The position numbers and the translations under genes were made by a program. Below, piece by piece: positions 22,936-32,976 of a stretch of 64,000 bases of DNA. The notes beneath the pieces were generated by a model. That model did not search any database. It was not told the origin of the DNA and was given only the letters and a program-made list of their open reading frames with translations. Numbering within the stretch: position 1 is the stretch's first letter; every line of letters starts with the position of its first letter. The DNA is taken from positions 45,482,044-45,546,043 of the forward strand of contig NC_072897.1 of NCBI RefSeq assembly GCF_027943255.1. Reading direction: 5' to 3'. Source of the DNA: Anastrepha obliqua. Its lineage: Eukaryota; Arthropoda; Insecta; Diptera; Tephritidae.

Positions 22936-24356
22936 TACACCCGATACATTTTTGGCAAATTCTTCTGGTGGATTTATTACGACTCCTTGAGCAAATATAG
23001 CATCGCCGAATACAATTTACCTCGGGTTGTGGAGGCGGTAAGGGGTCTTCTAAACCAAGTAAGTGCCGGGCTCGGCGCCGCACTTCCCTTGACACGTTTG
23101 GAATGGTTGATCGTTCTTCAATTTGAGGTGTTATTAGCTTCCAAGCAATCATTTCAATAAAATCAGATCTTAAAACTTTTTTTTCCGGATCCTTAACGCA
23201 AGTAGCATTGATTGGATATACCTATATTTAGCAAGTTGTAGAATACTACCATTGGCCATCGACTTGTTGTATTGTACTATATTGTTCGTTTCTCACATCT
23301 GATCTACCAAATCCACGCCGATTTTCGTTTTGTTATAGCAGGTTATTATTTCGGGTAATCAGAATAACGGTTTTGTTTTTCTTTGGACAATATGAAGTTA
23401 TTGTGTACTTTTTTTGAAAACCAAAAAGTGGAGTTTTTTCTTCTCTGTCTTTTCTTGGGAAAAACTCTGGGGGAATCTCCCGTTTATTTTTCCGCATAGT
23501 ACTGATATATGTCAGCTTCTTTTCATTAAGTAATTGCTTAACAAGTGGTACACTGGTAAACCCGTTGTCGCCAGTTATAGTGCGGTGTGTTCCTTCTACT
23601 GGCCTCACCAATCGGAGAACAACTTCATATGAATAATTACTAAGCTTGTATGGTCCGTCAAGTTGAGTTCCCACGTAAGGCTCAAGATTAAAAGTATAAA
23701 AAGCTTTTGCATCGACTAACGCAAACATCTTTAGCCCATATTTAGCCGGCTTAGTAGGTATATACTGTTTAAAGGAGCATCGTCCTCTAAAAGCCAATAA
23801 CTGCTCATCTATTATCAAAAATTCACTTTAAATAATTTTTTTTTCAAAATTAGCCACGAATACGTCAAATACGTCTATGATTGGCGCAAATTTATCCACT
23901 TCTCTCCAATCATTTCTTGTTCTAATGTCATCAAACCTTAGGCATCTTACCAAAAATCTAAAACGCTTTTCACTCATTGCCAGGTAACATAATTCCACGC
24001 CGTTTTCTTTTGAGTTATCCCATATTTTGTGAGCATTTTTCTCGAGCTTCTCACGGTTCCCAATAGAAATAGAATTCCAATAAAAGCACTAATTTCTTTT
24101 TCGTTAGTTATTCTTGCATCCCTTTCAAATTTCTTTCAAATTTTTTCAATATATATATTTGTTGAATCAGTTATCTTGTGAATAGTATTGCCAGTTAGAA
24201 AAAGTTGAATACAATCAATCTCCGAAGCTACACTTCGAGTGTTATCTTTTGGACCAGGAAAAAGTTTTATATTATTGTGGGAACGAATGCGTATCTGTAA
24301 GTTAACTTTCATTTTTTCCACTTTGTTGTTTTGTCTCTGCCAAGGTAATAGGACTA

Positions 24357-25624
24357 TGAATAAGTTCGTGCGGTTTTACAACAGATGGCGTAACTTGATT
24401 ATTATTCCATCGATCCACATTTCCAAACATTCATTGGAGAGCTACTGTCGTAAGGCACAAACGTCAGTATAAGTTTTTTATTTGAAGCGTAAACAACAAT
24501 ATTTTTACCACACTTGAAAATGTCGAATTTCGTGCCAAATAATGTGTTTTTGCGGGGAATTCTTCTTCATTATTTTAATATGAAGAAAAAAGCAGCCGAA
24601 AGTCATCGTATCTTGGTGGAAGTTTATGGTGAGCATGCTCTAGCTGAGCGAACGTGCCAGAAGTGGTTTGCACGCTTTAAAAGTGGTGATTTTGGCTTGG
24701 AAGACGAAGAACGCGAGGGTGCGCCGCCAAAGTTCATGGATACCGAATTGGAGGAATTGCTCGATCAAGATCCGGCTCAAACGCAAGAAGAGGTTGCAAA
24801 AACTTTGGGAGTTGATCAATCAACCATTTCCAAACGTTTAAAAGCCATGGGAATGATCCGAAAGGTAGGCCATTGGGTGCCGTATGAATTGAAGCCAAGA
24901 GACGTTGAACGCCGTTTTATGGCATGCGAACAACTGCTTCAACGGCACAAAAGAAAGGGTTTTTTGCATCGAATTGTGACTGGCGATGAAAAGTGGGTCC
25001 ATTACGACAATCCAAAACGTCGGGCAACGTATGGATACCCTGGCCATGCTTCAACATCGACGTCGGCGCAGAATATTCATGGCCTGAAGGTTATGCTGTG
25101 TATCTGGTGGGACCAGCTGGGTGTTGTGTATTATGAGCTACTGAAACCGAATGAAACGATTACGGGGGATGTCTACCGACGACAATTGATGCGTTTGAGC
25201 CGAGCACTGCGAGAAAAACGGCCGCAATACGCCGATAGACACGACAAAGTTATTTTGCAACATGACAATGCTCGGCCACATGTTGCACAAGTGGTCAAAA
25301 CATACTTAGAAACGCTCAAATGGGATGTCCTACCCCACCCGCCGTATAGTCCAGACCTTGCGCCATCCGATTACTATCTCTTCCGATCGATGCAACATGG
25401 CCTGGCTGACCAGCACTTCCGTAATTACGATGAAGTCAAAAAATGGATCGATTCGTGGATTGCGGCAAAACCGACCGAATTTTTCACAAAGGGAATCCGT
25501 GAATTGCCAGAAAGATGGGAAAAAGTAGTAGTAAGCGATGGACAATACTTTGAATATTAAATTTGTAACCATTTTACGTCAATAAAGTTTCAAATTTCGA
25601 AAAAAAACCGCACGAACTTATTCA
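24357..25624 (+). mobile_element. Intact-looking mauritiana-type mariner
   Basis: A 1268-bp element with TA duplications (24355-24356, 25625-25626) and inverted ends that match perfectly over at least 20 bp, TGAATAAGTTCGTGCGGTTT. Length and layout match Mos1-type elements. It interrupts the transposase gene of piggyBac-like element 1 near that gene's N-terminus. Confidence 0.95.
24520..25560 (+). CDS. mariner transposase, full length, apparently intact
   Basis: A 346-codon cut-and-paste transposase with no stop or frameshift. The start is the ATG at 24520 (MSNFVPNNVFLRGILLHYF), not the TTG two codons upstream. The N-terminal paired helix-turn-helix half covers about residues 1-115. A WVPYEL linker near 120 is followed by the catalytic DDD: Asp156 in VTGDEKW, Asp249 in LQHDNARPH and Asp284 in LAPSDYYLF. 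These are the same positions as in Mos1. It ends LPERWEKVVVSDGQYFEY. Downstream, AATAAA occurs at 25581 inside the element. Among the DNA-transposon genes here it is the only one with all catalytic residues and an open frame. Activity is inferred, not shown. Confidence 0.95.
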   Translation: MSNFVPNNVFLRGILLHYFNMKKKAAESHRILVEVYGEHALAERTCQKWFARFKSGDFGLEDEEREGAPPKFMDTELEELLDQDPAQTQEEVAKTLGVDQSTISKRLKAMGMIRKVGHWVPYELKPRDVERRFMACEQLLQRHKRKGFLHRIVTGDEKWVHYDNPKRRATYGYPGHASTSTSAQNIHGLKVMLCIWWDQLGVVYYELLKPNETITGDVYRRQLMRLSRALREKRPQYADRHDKVILQHDNARPHVAQVVKTYLETLKWDVLPHPPYSPDLAPSDYYLFRSMQHGLADQHFRNYDEVKKWIDSWIAAKPTEFFTKGIRELPERWEKVVVSDGQYFEY

Positions 25625-26008
25625 TATGCTGTGTTGTTATCTGATTTTCTCTCTGCGTAGGCTTCTGGCTCTATAATAGCTTCTTCTTCAACCGAAGAAA
25701 GTTCTTGTTCAAAGTCTGTTTGACGATCGTTACTTTCTACGACGTTGTCCTCTAGTTCATCTTCATCTGCTTCATCTATTGAACCTTCCTCTTCGCTAGA
25801 CAGCTCATCTAACCATTTCGTCCAAACAGTAATCTCTATATAAAACAAAAAATCTTACTTTCTGTACTGAAATATTTGTTGCAGTGAATAGTCTCTAAGT
25901 ATGAAAATACTAAGATTTATAAATAATTCTATTTATAATATAACTTACCTAGATGTTCCAACAGACAAACTTTTAAATTGTGCACTCTGTAAAAAGTGTT
26001 ACGTAATT

Positions 26009-26034
26009 AGGCGCATGGATTACAATTGTAGTCC
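26009..26034. repeat. Internal copy of the piggyBac-1 subterminal palindrome
   Basis: TAGGCGCATGGATTACAATT continues into GTAGTCCACTC, repeating the TAGGCRCGTGGAYTAC core of both ITRs and its inverted half. It lies about 170 bp inside the right terminus, where piggyBac-type elements often carry a second transposase-binding repeat. Confidence 0.7.
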
Positions 26035-26499
26035 ACTCGTATTTAACTTCAAATAAACGGCCTAAGCGTTTGTACTAAATTAGTAGCTCTGCATATTATA
26101 GACAGCTGTTCAAACGGGAATCGACATCTCCAAGCTAAGTTTAGATTGGTTACTGATTAAAGTTGGGTGGATTACATATGTAATCCACGTGCCTAATGCA
26201 AGGTTAATAAAAAAATTTTAAATTGTTTGGAAAAACAACAACTAAAGCAACAAATAACACATTATTTCGACACTGCCAATACACTGTTTTTACATTTGCC
26301 TTTTTGAATTTCTTTAGAGTATGTTGTGCGAATAACTTCGATTTACCGTTATCTCTGCTTTGCAATGATCACTTTGATGCTTTCGCTTTACGATTCAGTG
26401 AATTTTTTTTGCTTTATTCGGACTTCAAATTTAAATATTGTGTTTTCAAAATGAGACCAAAGGTTCCCCTTTTGATATTACGCAATTATCATGTTATTT

Positions 26500-27080
26500 T
26501 ATAATTCCCACTTGTGTAAAAGTGTTCAGGAATTGTCTGAAATGTTTTGGGTAACAGGTCAAATAGTTTATAATGTTATAAATCGAGCGGAAAAACAGGG
26601 TAGAATAGAGTAAAAGCGTGCATGTGGGTTTAGAACTAAAATGACTGGACGTGCAGAACGCTTGATGATCCCAAAATTGGATCAAATCCGACATTTTCCT
26701 TCAGAACGAAAGGTGTGCTATTGTTGTCTCTCATGAAGAAAAACGGCAAGCCATACTGCATCAGAAATATTCATCGGCATCAGCAAGAAATCATTTCTGT
26801 CCGCACAAAATGTAGAAAAACGCCTGTCTTTTGCTTTGAACCACATTTCCGAACCAGAAGATTATTGGGACGACGTTATATTTTCCGAGGAGACAACAAT
26901 AATGCTGTGTTATTAATGAGTCCATAAAAAACATCAAAAGAATGCAGCAGCATTAAAAACTGTAATAAATTAGGAATGGTTGAATATACCGAATGTGTAG
27001 GTAAAAAATTGGTTAATTCCATGAAAAAGCGGCTGCAAAATGTTATTGAAGCTAATGGTTATCATACCAAATATTAAATT
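26500..27080 (+). pseudogene. Tc1-family transposase remnant, internally deleted
   Basis: The plus strand, across shifting frames, shows KRLSFALNHISEPEDYWDDV followed by IFSEETTIMLCY at about 26810-26910. This matches the first-Asp region of Tc1-type transposases, with the usual SDE changed to SEE. The C-terminal tail LVNSMKKRLQNVIEANGYHT follows almost at once (27005-27077). The central part with the second Asp and the Glu is missing. Terminal repeats were not identified. Confidence 0.7.
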
Positions 27081-27432
27081 AATAAAATATATTTTATAAA
27101 AAATATTGCGATATGAAAGTTGGTAAACAGTTTATTGACAGTGTCAAACTTGTTTTTGTTGCTTTCGTTGTTTTTTTTTTCAAAGACTTTGAAGTTTTTG
27201 TTATTAATTTCCTATAAACGCTGTTAATAAATATTAATCAATACATATAGTAAAAAGAAGTCAAAGGTGAATAAAGAAGTCTGTTTTTTACTTTTAATTA
27301 TTTTTAATTTAATTTTAATTTAATAACCACAGCATAATGAACACAAAATTAAAGCATTATATGCATGCATACATAGAAACATCTACATACATATATATGT
27401 ATATGTATATATATACCCATATGTATGTATAT
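27081..27432. other. AT-rich spacer with simple repeats
   Basis: Only TTTTAATTT and ATATATGTATAT tracts are visible here; no gene recognised. Confidence 0.4.
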
Positions 27433-27660
27433 ATAATTGGCACTTGAACCCTGTGTTGGTTCTTTGGGTGAACTCGAACCTTTTCTAATTTGTAGTATGT
27501 GTCTTGTTTTTGTTCCACAAATGGAATGCTTTTTCATAGCAGAAATACACTTATAGGTTTGCGTTGGGGGGCGACCGCTATTAGAAAAAACATTTTCTTC
27601 TTAGTGTTTTGTGCTCACATCGGGTTTTGAGCACGGGTACTACCGAATAGCAGCCACGCC
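27433..27660 (-). mobile_element. tRNA-headed SINE, copy 3, old and truncated
   Basis: A diverged copy. The body marks TTCCACAAATGGAATGCTTT, GCAGAAATACACTTATAGG and GCGACCGCTATTAGAAAAA are recognisable, but part of the core is deleted and the tRNA head is degraded. Confidence 0.7.
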
Positions 27661-28509
27661 ATTGCCATTGCCATTACCAACAAAGTCCATTTAATATATA
27701 CATCTATATTTTCCATAACTATATACATATGTACATCTATATACATGTATGCATTGATAAAATTCTTTCGATTTCGTTCTTTATGCAGCTTTTGCTGCTG
27801 CTTCTTTTTACAGCTGTACTTGAACAGGAGTCGGTGTAAAGAATACTGGCGCACAAATTCGCCATTACATACTGAATCACATAGGCAACATTCGACTGCA
27901 GACGCATAGACGCAGGCGACGGCACGTCAAGTGCTGCGAAAATCGTTGTGGCGTGTGCACGGGGGGAGACCTTGCCGTAGTTAAATCCCGTCGCACACCA
28001 TACAACAGAAGTTGGCAGCGGTCGTTGGCTGCCAATTTTGCAATGGAATTGTGCGCGCGTTGCTTCCAGACGTGCGTTCGCGCGTTTGCGTAGTGCGAAG
28101 CAACGGAAAAGTAGAAGTGCATGCCAAGAACTGCAGTGACGGCGCAATTCTCTTTTCATCTAACACCCAGCATCGTCGAGTGGACGAAATCAACACTTCA
28201 GCAGCGGCTACAATACAACAACAAAACATACAACTACTTTAAAAAAATCAAACGGAAATTACATACAAAACCAAAAGAAGAATACAATTATTTGAATTTT
28301 GTGCATAAGATAATCGTTATGGTACCTAATAATAAAGCTGATTTAAAAAACATAATGTTATTGCCGCATAGCTGATGCAACCATAGTGAAGAGAAGCCGA
28401 TTGAGGAGATATACCTAGAGGAATTTGGTGTACAGCCATGAGAATAATCATGTAGCTAACAAACAGGTACTTACGTATGTGTGTAATTTAATAGTGTTCG
28501 GTTGCATTC
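27661..28509. other. Less AT-rich segment upstream of a putative pan 5' exon
   Basis: Roughly 27877-28200 is visibly richer in G, C and CpG than its surroundings and is free of recognised transposons. It grades into CAACAACAAAACATACAAC-type sequence typical of fly 5' UTRs. Overlapping ORFs of 60-140 codons exist on both strands, but none shows a known domain. It may be an alternative first exon or promoter region of pan; that is inference from position. Confidence 0.35.
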
Positions 28510-28592
28510 AGTTTCAGTAGCGTGCGTAGCGGCGAGAGGGAAGCGAGAGGGAAGCGAGAGTGAACGAGTAGTGAAAGTGAACGAATTTAACG
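28510..28592 (+). promoter_or_regulatory. Candidate transcription start and noncoding exon, possibly pan
   Basis: GCATTCAGTTTCAG fits a fly initiator (TCAGTT, A at 28510), with a weak AATTTAAT about 27 bases upstream. GAGAGGGAAGC purine repeats and an AACG/GTATGT splice donor at 28592-28593 follow. It is on the same strand as, and about 2.8 kb upstream of, the pan coding exon. Confidence 0.35.
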
Positions 28593-29200
28593 GTATGTAC
28601 AAATTTCTCGCCATTGTTGTTATTTAACCGATAAAAGTGTTTATATGCGATACGAAAGTGCTGGTGAAATAAACGAAACCGAGAAAAACAATAACAACAA
28701 TACAAATGCTAACACAAAGAAAACAATATAAAACAATTTTAAGTTATTAAAGTTGTGTAAAGGTTAATTTCAAATAAAATGTTAATTTCAAATAAAATGT
28801 GATTTTAAAAATAAGTAAAATTTTGAAATAATATATGTGTGTATAATATATTATACATATGTACGCATGCATGGACGGAGAAGGAATTATAGAAAATAGG
28901 TGTGTGCATTTTAAACTACAGTAAATAGCTAATAACAATAATAACAAAATCCCACGTTAATGCAATAGTTAAAAGGAAACAACGAAAAAAATAAAAATCA
29001 ACATTACCAGCGCTATCAAATAACATCAATAAGAACTATTACAAAATTGTCAAGCAATGCAAATAAAAAACTGAATTTACCCGCTGAAAAAACAACATGC
29101 GAACAAGTGTGCAATTAAAAAGTGTCATTGTAAACCCGCCAAAATATAATTCGGTAATTATATACTTTACGGAGTACATGGAGAAACTAATCAAAAACGT
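28593..29200. other. Unassigned, 5'-UTR-like A-rich DNA
   Basis: The plus strand is rich in AAC/AAT triplets (CAATAACAACAATACAAATG and similar), as in many fly 5' UTRs. It contains no recognised transposon and no ORF with a known domain. Confidence 0.35.
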
Positions 29201-29619
29201 CAATCGGTTCGTACCGATCGATGCGTATTGACCCCAGGAGAACAAAAGTGCTCCAGAAGGAGCAAAATGTTTTTTTTTCTACGTAAAAGATATTTAAAAA
29301 ACAACACTTTTATATTGCTCCTCATCTCAATCACTAAATACTCAAAAGTTAATGCACTTAGGGGTCAAACTTCCCTTTTTCTTTACACAAGGTAATATAT
29401 TTAAACTAAAATACATAATTTTTTTTCAAAAATTGCATAAATATTAATATTAACAATGTTTGTGTGACGAAGGAATAATGAACTAAAATATGCTTGGTAA
29501 TGCCACTCTTCCTTAACATAGTTATAACGTGTTTAGACTACGCGCGATTCCAAATTGTATAGTGTATTTTATAGACTCTTTTTTTAAATATTTTAATATA
29601 TAGATTATTATTTTTCTCA

Positions 29620-30530
29620 AATACAAGGTTGTTCAACAAGTTTTGCGGTTCGATGAAAAACACAATTTTATGGTTTGAAATGCACTTTATTATTGAGTAT
29701 AGCCTGACCGGCGGCCGCCGTAGCCGAATGGGTTGGTGCGTGACTACCATTCGGAATTCGGAGAGAACGAATGTTCAAACCTCCGCACACCAAAATTGAG
29801 AACAAGTTGTTTCTAATATCGATCGCCCCTCGGCAGGCAACGGAAAATCTCCGAGTGTATTTCTGGCATGAAAAGGCTCCTGATAAAAAACCATTTGCCG
29901 TTCGGAGTCGGCTTAAAACTGTAGGTCCCTCCATTTGTGGAACAACATCAAGACGCACGCTAAAAATAGGAGGAGTAGCTCGGTCAAACACCCAAAACGG
30001 TTGCACGCGTCAAATATGTATATATATAATATATATAATATAATAAACATAATATATATATATATATATATTCAGTAAAGTCGCCCATATCAATACTTGT
30101 TGCAACGAGATTCCAATTTCATCTTCCAAATTTTTCCGGGAGTGAGGATCTGGAAGGGCTTCAAAATACGCTTCCACAGCTGTTATGACCTCATATTTCG
30201 ATGGAAAACGCTTTCCCCGAAGGCATGTTTTTTGTGTCTGGAAGCAGATGGAAGTCGCTAGGGGCCAAATCTTGTGAGTACGGTGGATGCTCCAACAATT
30301 CGAACATTAATTCCTGGATTTTAGCCAAAGTCAAAATGCTCTGGGGGCACGGTGCATTGTACTGTACGACTTTTCTTGTAGTTAGAACCAGCTAATTTTA
30401 CAGCTACTATACTAATTGATGGCGAAAAGTCCTCATACACTTTCAAAATTCGTTCATAAATTTCCTTTGCATTTAAACCTTCCATAAATAAAAATTCAAT
30501 CACTGTAGGATACTTGATTCTTTTCATTGC
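29620..30530 (-). pseudogene. mariner-type transposase remnant split by a SINE
   Basis: On the minus strand the N-terminus starts at 30527 (MKRIKYPTVIEFLFMEGLNA, KEIYERILKVYEDFSPSIS). It passes through a deletion into the C-terminal third, with GKRFPSKYEVITAVEAYFEA at about 30220-30160 and HSRKNLEDEIG to about 30100. The SINE at 29711-30070 then intervenes, and the element's 3' noncoding end lies at 29620-29705. The catalytic core is deleted or unreadable. Confidence 0.7.
29711..30070 (+). mobile_element. tRNA-headed SINE, copy 4 (plus strand)
   Basis: The only plus-strand copy. The head is GCCGTAGCCGAATGGGTTGG (A box) followed by AATGTTCAAACCTCC (B box). The core has GATCGCCCCTCGGCAGGCAA and CGGAGTCGGCTTAAAACTG, the 3' end is ACGGTTGCACGCGTCAAAT, and a long TATATA tail runs to about 30070. 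It is inserted in a mariner-type remnant. Confidence 0.9.
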
Positions 30531-30838
30531 TGAAAATACTGTGACACGTCGATACTAAATGGTTTGTAAACAAAGAATGAATTGACAGATTGATATAAAA
30601 CTTTACATACGTTCATATGAAGAATGTACCACATAACAAAAAAAAATTAGGTTCATATCAACGCTTCCTCTATATAAATATAGTTTAAATATATTACCTT
30701 GTGTAAAGAAATAGCAAAATTTAACCCCTAAGTGCATTTACTTTCGTGTATTTACTGATTGAGAAGAGCAACAATATTAAAGTGTTTCTTGATTTTTAAT
30801 TATGGGATCAATACGCATCGACTGGTACGTATCGATTG

Positions 30839-31404
30839 CCGCTATTTGATCAGATTCCCCATAGACTCCATAAAGTATATATATAATTACCAATAATTTA
30901 ATTTACTGCTTAAATAGTCAAAATCAAAATATTGGAAAATATTAAAAATAGTGGGTTAGATCAATAATTAAATATTTTAAAACCAGTGCATAAAGTCAAA
31001 AAAATTTTATGTACAGTTTAAATAGTCAAGCAGCATACATACACATACATAACAGACCAAATATTGTGACAAACATAGCATTTAAGGTGCATATGTCCAA
31101 AAGCCTTCATATATGTATAATATGTATAATAGCAAAAGTAAAGCCGACATTAAGGTCGATTATCGATGCAAGTATATTCTACCGCATATGTAGATATAAG
31201 TGTACACACATTTACATATATTCATATAAATTAATGTTTGTGTAAACATATGTATAAGTATACCTCCGTTAGCGTTATACATATCTAGTGATGTAATCAA
31301 TCTTGCGAGAGTAAATCACGATTTGATATTCCACAAAGCAAAGAGAAAAACTAAAATAAAACTAAAATTAACTACAAATTTAACAACGCTTATAAAAAAT
31401 CATA
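30839..31404 (+). other. Upstream of the pan exon, probable 5' UTR at its right end
   Basis: AT-rich sequence with no recognised transposon. The last roughly 100 bases before the ATG (AAAGAGAAAAACTAAAATAA and following) look like a fly 5' UTR. The splice acceptor is uncertain; AG dinucleotides near 31288 and 31341 are possible. Confidence 0.35.
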
Positions 31405-31581
31405 ATGCCACACAATAGCCATAATTCACACTCGCGACATGGTGGTTCTTCCAGCGACGATTTGGGAAGCACCGATGAGGTGAAAATTTTCAAAGATGAA
31501 GGCGATCGCGAAGAAGAGAAAATTTCATCGGAGAATCTGCTTGAAGAAAAGTCAAGCTTGATAGATTTGACAGAGAGTGAG
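31405..31581 (+). CDS. pan: pangolin (TCF/LEF), first coding exon
   Basis: The exon encodes 59 residues and stops exactly at codon boundary GAG/GTAAGT, a consensus donor, giving a phase 0 intron. Residues 1-22 ([20 protein letters not shown]) form a Ser/His-rich leader. Residues 23-59 contain [20 protein letters not shown] and [11 protein letters not shown], the Armadillo/beta-catenin-binding segment at the N-terminus of Drosophila Pan and vertebrate TCF/LEF proteins. In Wnt/Wingless signalling this segment recruits Armadillo to the HMG-box DNA-binding protein. The ATG context (ATAATGCC) is good for flies. The HMG box and other exons are not in this window and should lie downstream on the plus strand, beyond a long intron. 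Sequence identity to Pan is from memory, but the match is strong. Confidence 0.9.
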
Positions 31582-32070
31582 GTAAGTTAGATGCACGTAC
31601 AAGCATGTACAATGCTCTATTTTACATATTGCTTGTATGTGTGCACATGTACATATATAAAAAGGGTGTTCCAAAGTAAACAAGGCCTTTAAAACTAACC
31701 ACAACAAAAAGTTTTAGGTCCTCTAAAATTATGTATGTATGTGTACTTGTTTTGATAATATTGAACCATTGAATAAGTAATAAGATAGATCTCGTAATTT
31801 TTGGCAAACGGTCGTTCAGGTGAAAAGAAGATGAAGGGAAAACATCTTATAATTGTGAAAACCTTGCATTTGCTCGTATACACAAGAAGAATTCGACACG
31901 AACCAAATGCGTTGCCGATTTGTCTTTTCCTAAGAATTGAGCAAGCGTACGGTAACCATACATGCAGATGTGCATACATCCATACGTGCTTGCATACATA
32001 TCTCCATGCATACTTTTGTATGCAAATACGTCCAAATGTTTTAGCATATTTGATATACATTATATATGTA
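31582..32070 (+). other. Start of the pan intron after the first coding exon
   Basis: Intronic AT-rich DNA with ATACATAC tracts. AGGGTGTTCCAAAGTAAACA at about 31662 looks like an isolated transposon terminus, but no partner was found. Confidence 0.4.
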
Positions 32071-32115
32071 CAGTATTGGCCAAAACTAAACATCTTGAAA
32101 TATGGCATATACATA

Positions 32116-32682
32116 TCGCACTTGTTACGTTAAAGCGTAACAACTCAAAATCTGAACATTTTCAGTAGAGACGAAAAACTGTTTCCGTAAATATTAATAA
32201 TATACAAGGAAAAAATATGTAATTGCACGAAAATATCATTAAAAATAATATAACGGTTGTTTCATTCTTATTTGTTTAGTAGTTGCGCTAAAATAACAAA
32301 TTTTTGAGTTGTTACTCTTTTCCTGAAATTTTTTTATACACTTAGTGGTGTTATTTTCAGTTGTCTCTGTTTAACTGAAAAAATAACACGTAACTTAAAC
32401 AAACCGTTTGGTTGTAAACAGGCACAATTCAAAATGTTACACTTTATGTGACACAAATTTGTTCAAACACTTGGAGACAACTAAAAATGTAACTCTTTAG
32501 TTGAGACAAACGAAGTCATTCTGAAAACAAAGAGAGAGTCATAACGGTTTTTTTAACGAAAGACTAGACAAACCACTGAACGATTTTTCCAGTGGGTAGA
32601 GATGACCACTGTACATTGTTTTCTTGCAAAAAACTAAAATTTGGAAATTTTGAGTTGTTACGCTTTAACGTAACAAGTGCGA
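32116..32682. mobile_element. MITE with 36-bp perfect inverted repeats
   Basis: TA duplications lie at 32114-32115 and 32683-32684. The ends (32116-32151 and 32647-32682) are perfect inverted repeats over 36 bp starting TCGCACTTGTTACG. Each repeat itself folds, since GTTACG and CGTAAC are separated by six bases. There is no coding capacity. It lies between the outer and inner left repeats of the Tc1 element. Confidence 0.9.
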
Positions 32683-32976
32683 TATGTCATGTGTTTCCTT
32701 GTTACTTAAGTATTCATAAATTATAATACCAAATATACAGCGTTTTGGTTATACTGAAAAAAAAAAATTGAAATGTTCATATTATTTAAAAACTGAATGG
32801 TCAAAACTAAAGCATCCCACATTTTTTTTTCTTAACTACGGCTTTGTTTTGTTGTTTTTAAGTTAATTTCTTTTCCTAACGGTATTTAAAGCTGAGTCAA
32901 AGTTCGTTAGAATAATTTGTGCAAAATACGTGCGGATTTAGTAGGACAAAACATTTCATACGGGAAATCAGCAAAT

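Larger units (their letters stand above)
22938..25848 (-). pseudogene. piggyBac-like transposase, decayed and interrupted
   Basis: On the minus strand the protein starts at about 25848 (TVWTKWLDELSSEEEGS) with an acidic N-terminus. It is interrupted by the intact mariner at 25624-24357, then resumes at about 24340 (SHNNIKLFPGPKDN, IDCIQLFLT). The catalytic core follows, with MIIDEQLLAFRGRCSFKQYI (first Asp, 23818), RTITGDNGFTS (second) and IGVDLVDQM (third, about 23305). The C-terminal cysteine-rich domain begins RRCYICSRSRNKSTRRICQK at about 23010. It is interrupted by the second mariner and resumes left of 21770 with CKDHMRDVC. Several stops and frameshifts are present. Confidence 0.88.
21339..26203 (-). 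mobile_element. piggyBac-like transposon 1, hosting two mariners
   Basis: TTAA duplications lie at 21335-21338 and 26204-26207. The ends are CCCTCCATTAGGCGCGTGG and, reversed, CCTTGCATTAGGCACGTGG. Each ITR runs into a palindrome built on TGGACTACG or GTGGATTACAT. An inner third copy of the palindrome lies at about 26009-26034, near the transposase start. Removing the two mariners (each with one TA) leaves about 2.4 kb, the normal size for this superfamily. Confidence 0.92.
29201..30838. repeat. 1.64-kb structure bounded by long imperfect inverted repeats
   Basis: Left arm 29201-29407 and right arm 30682-30838 are inverted copies. Shared blocks include GATGCGTATTGA, CTCAATCA, GCACTTAGGGGT and TTTACACAAGGTAATATATT. 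The left arm has an extra insert of about 60 bp. The outer ends share CAATCG and no target duplication was found. The interior holds a mariner-type remnant and a SINE. It may be the ends of a DNA transposon not otherwise recognised, or an inverted duplication. Confidence 0.75.

Noticed and set aside
27877..28242. Overlapping 70-140-codon ORFs in the less AT-rich segment as a protein gene
   Set aside because: Frames exist on both strands with no known domain and no consistent splice pattern; better explained as promoter or 5' UTR DNA.
31695..32133. Overlapping 110-140-codon ORFs on both strands downstream of the pan exon
   Set aside because: Low-complexity Tyr/Ile/His frames from ATACATATGTA sequence; no support for a gene, and the region is the pan intron.
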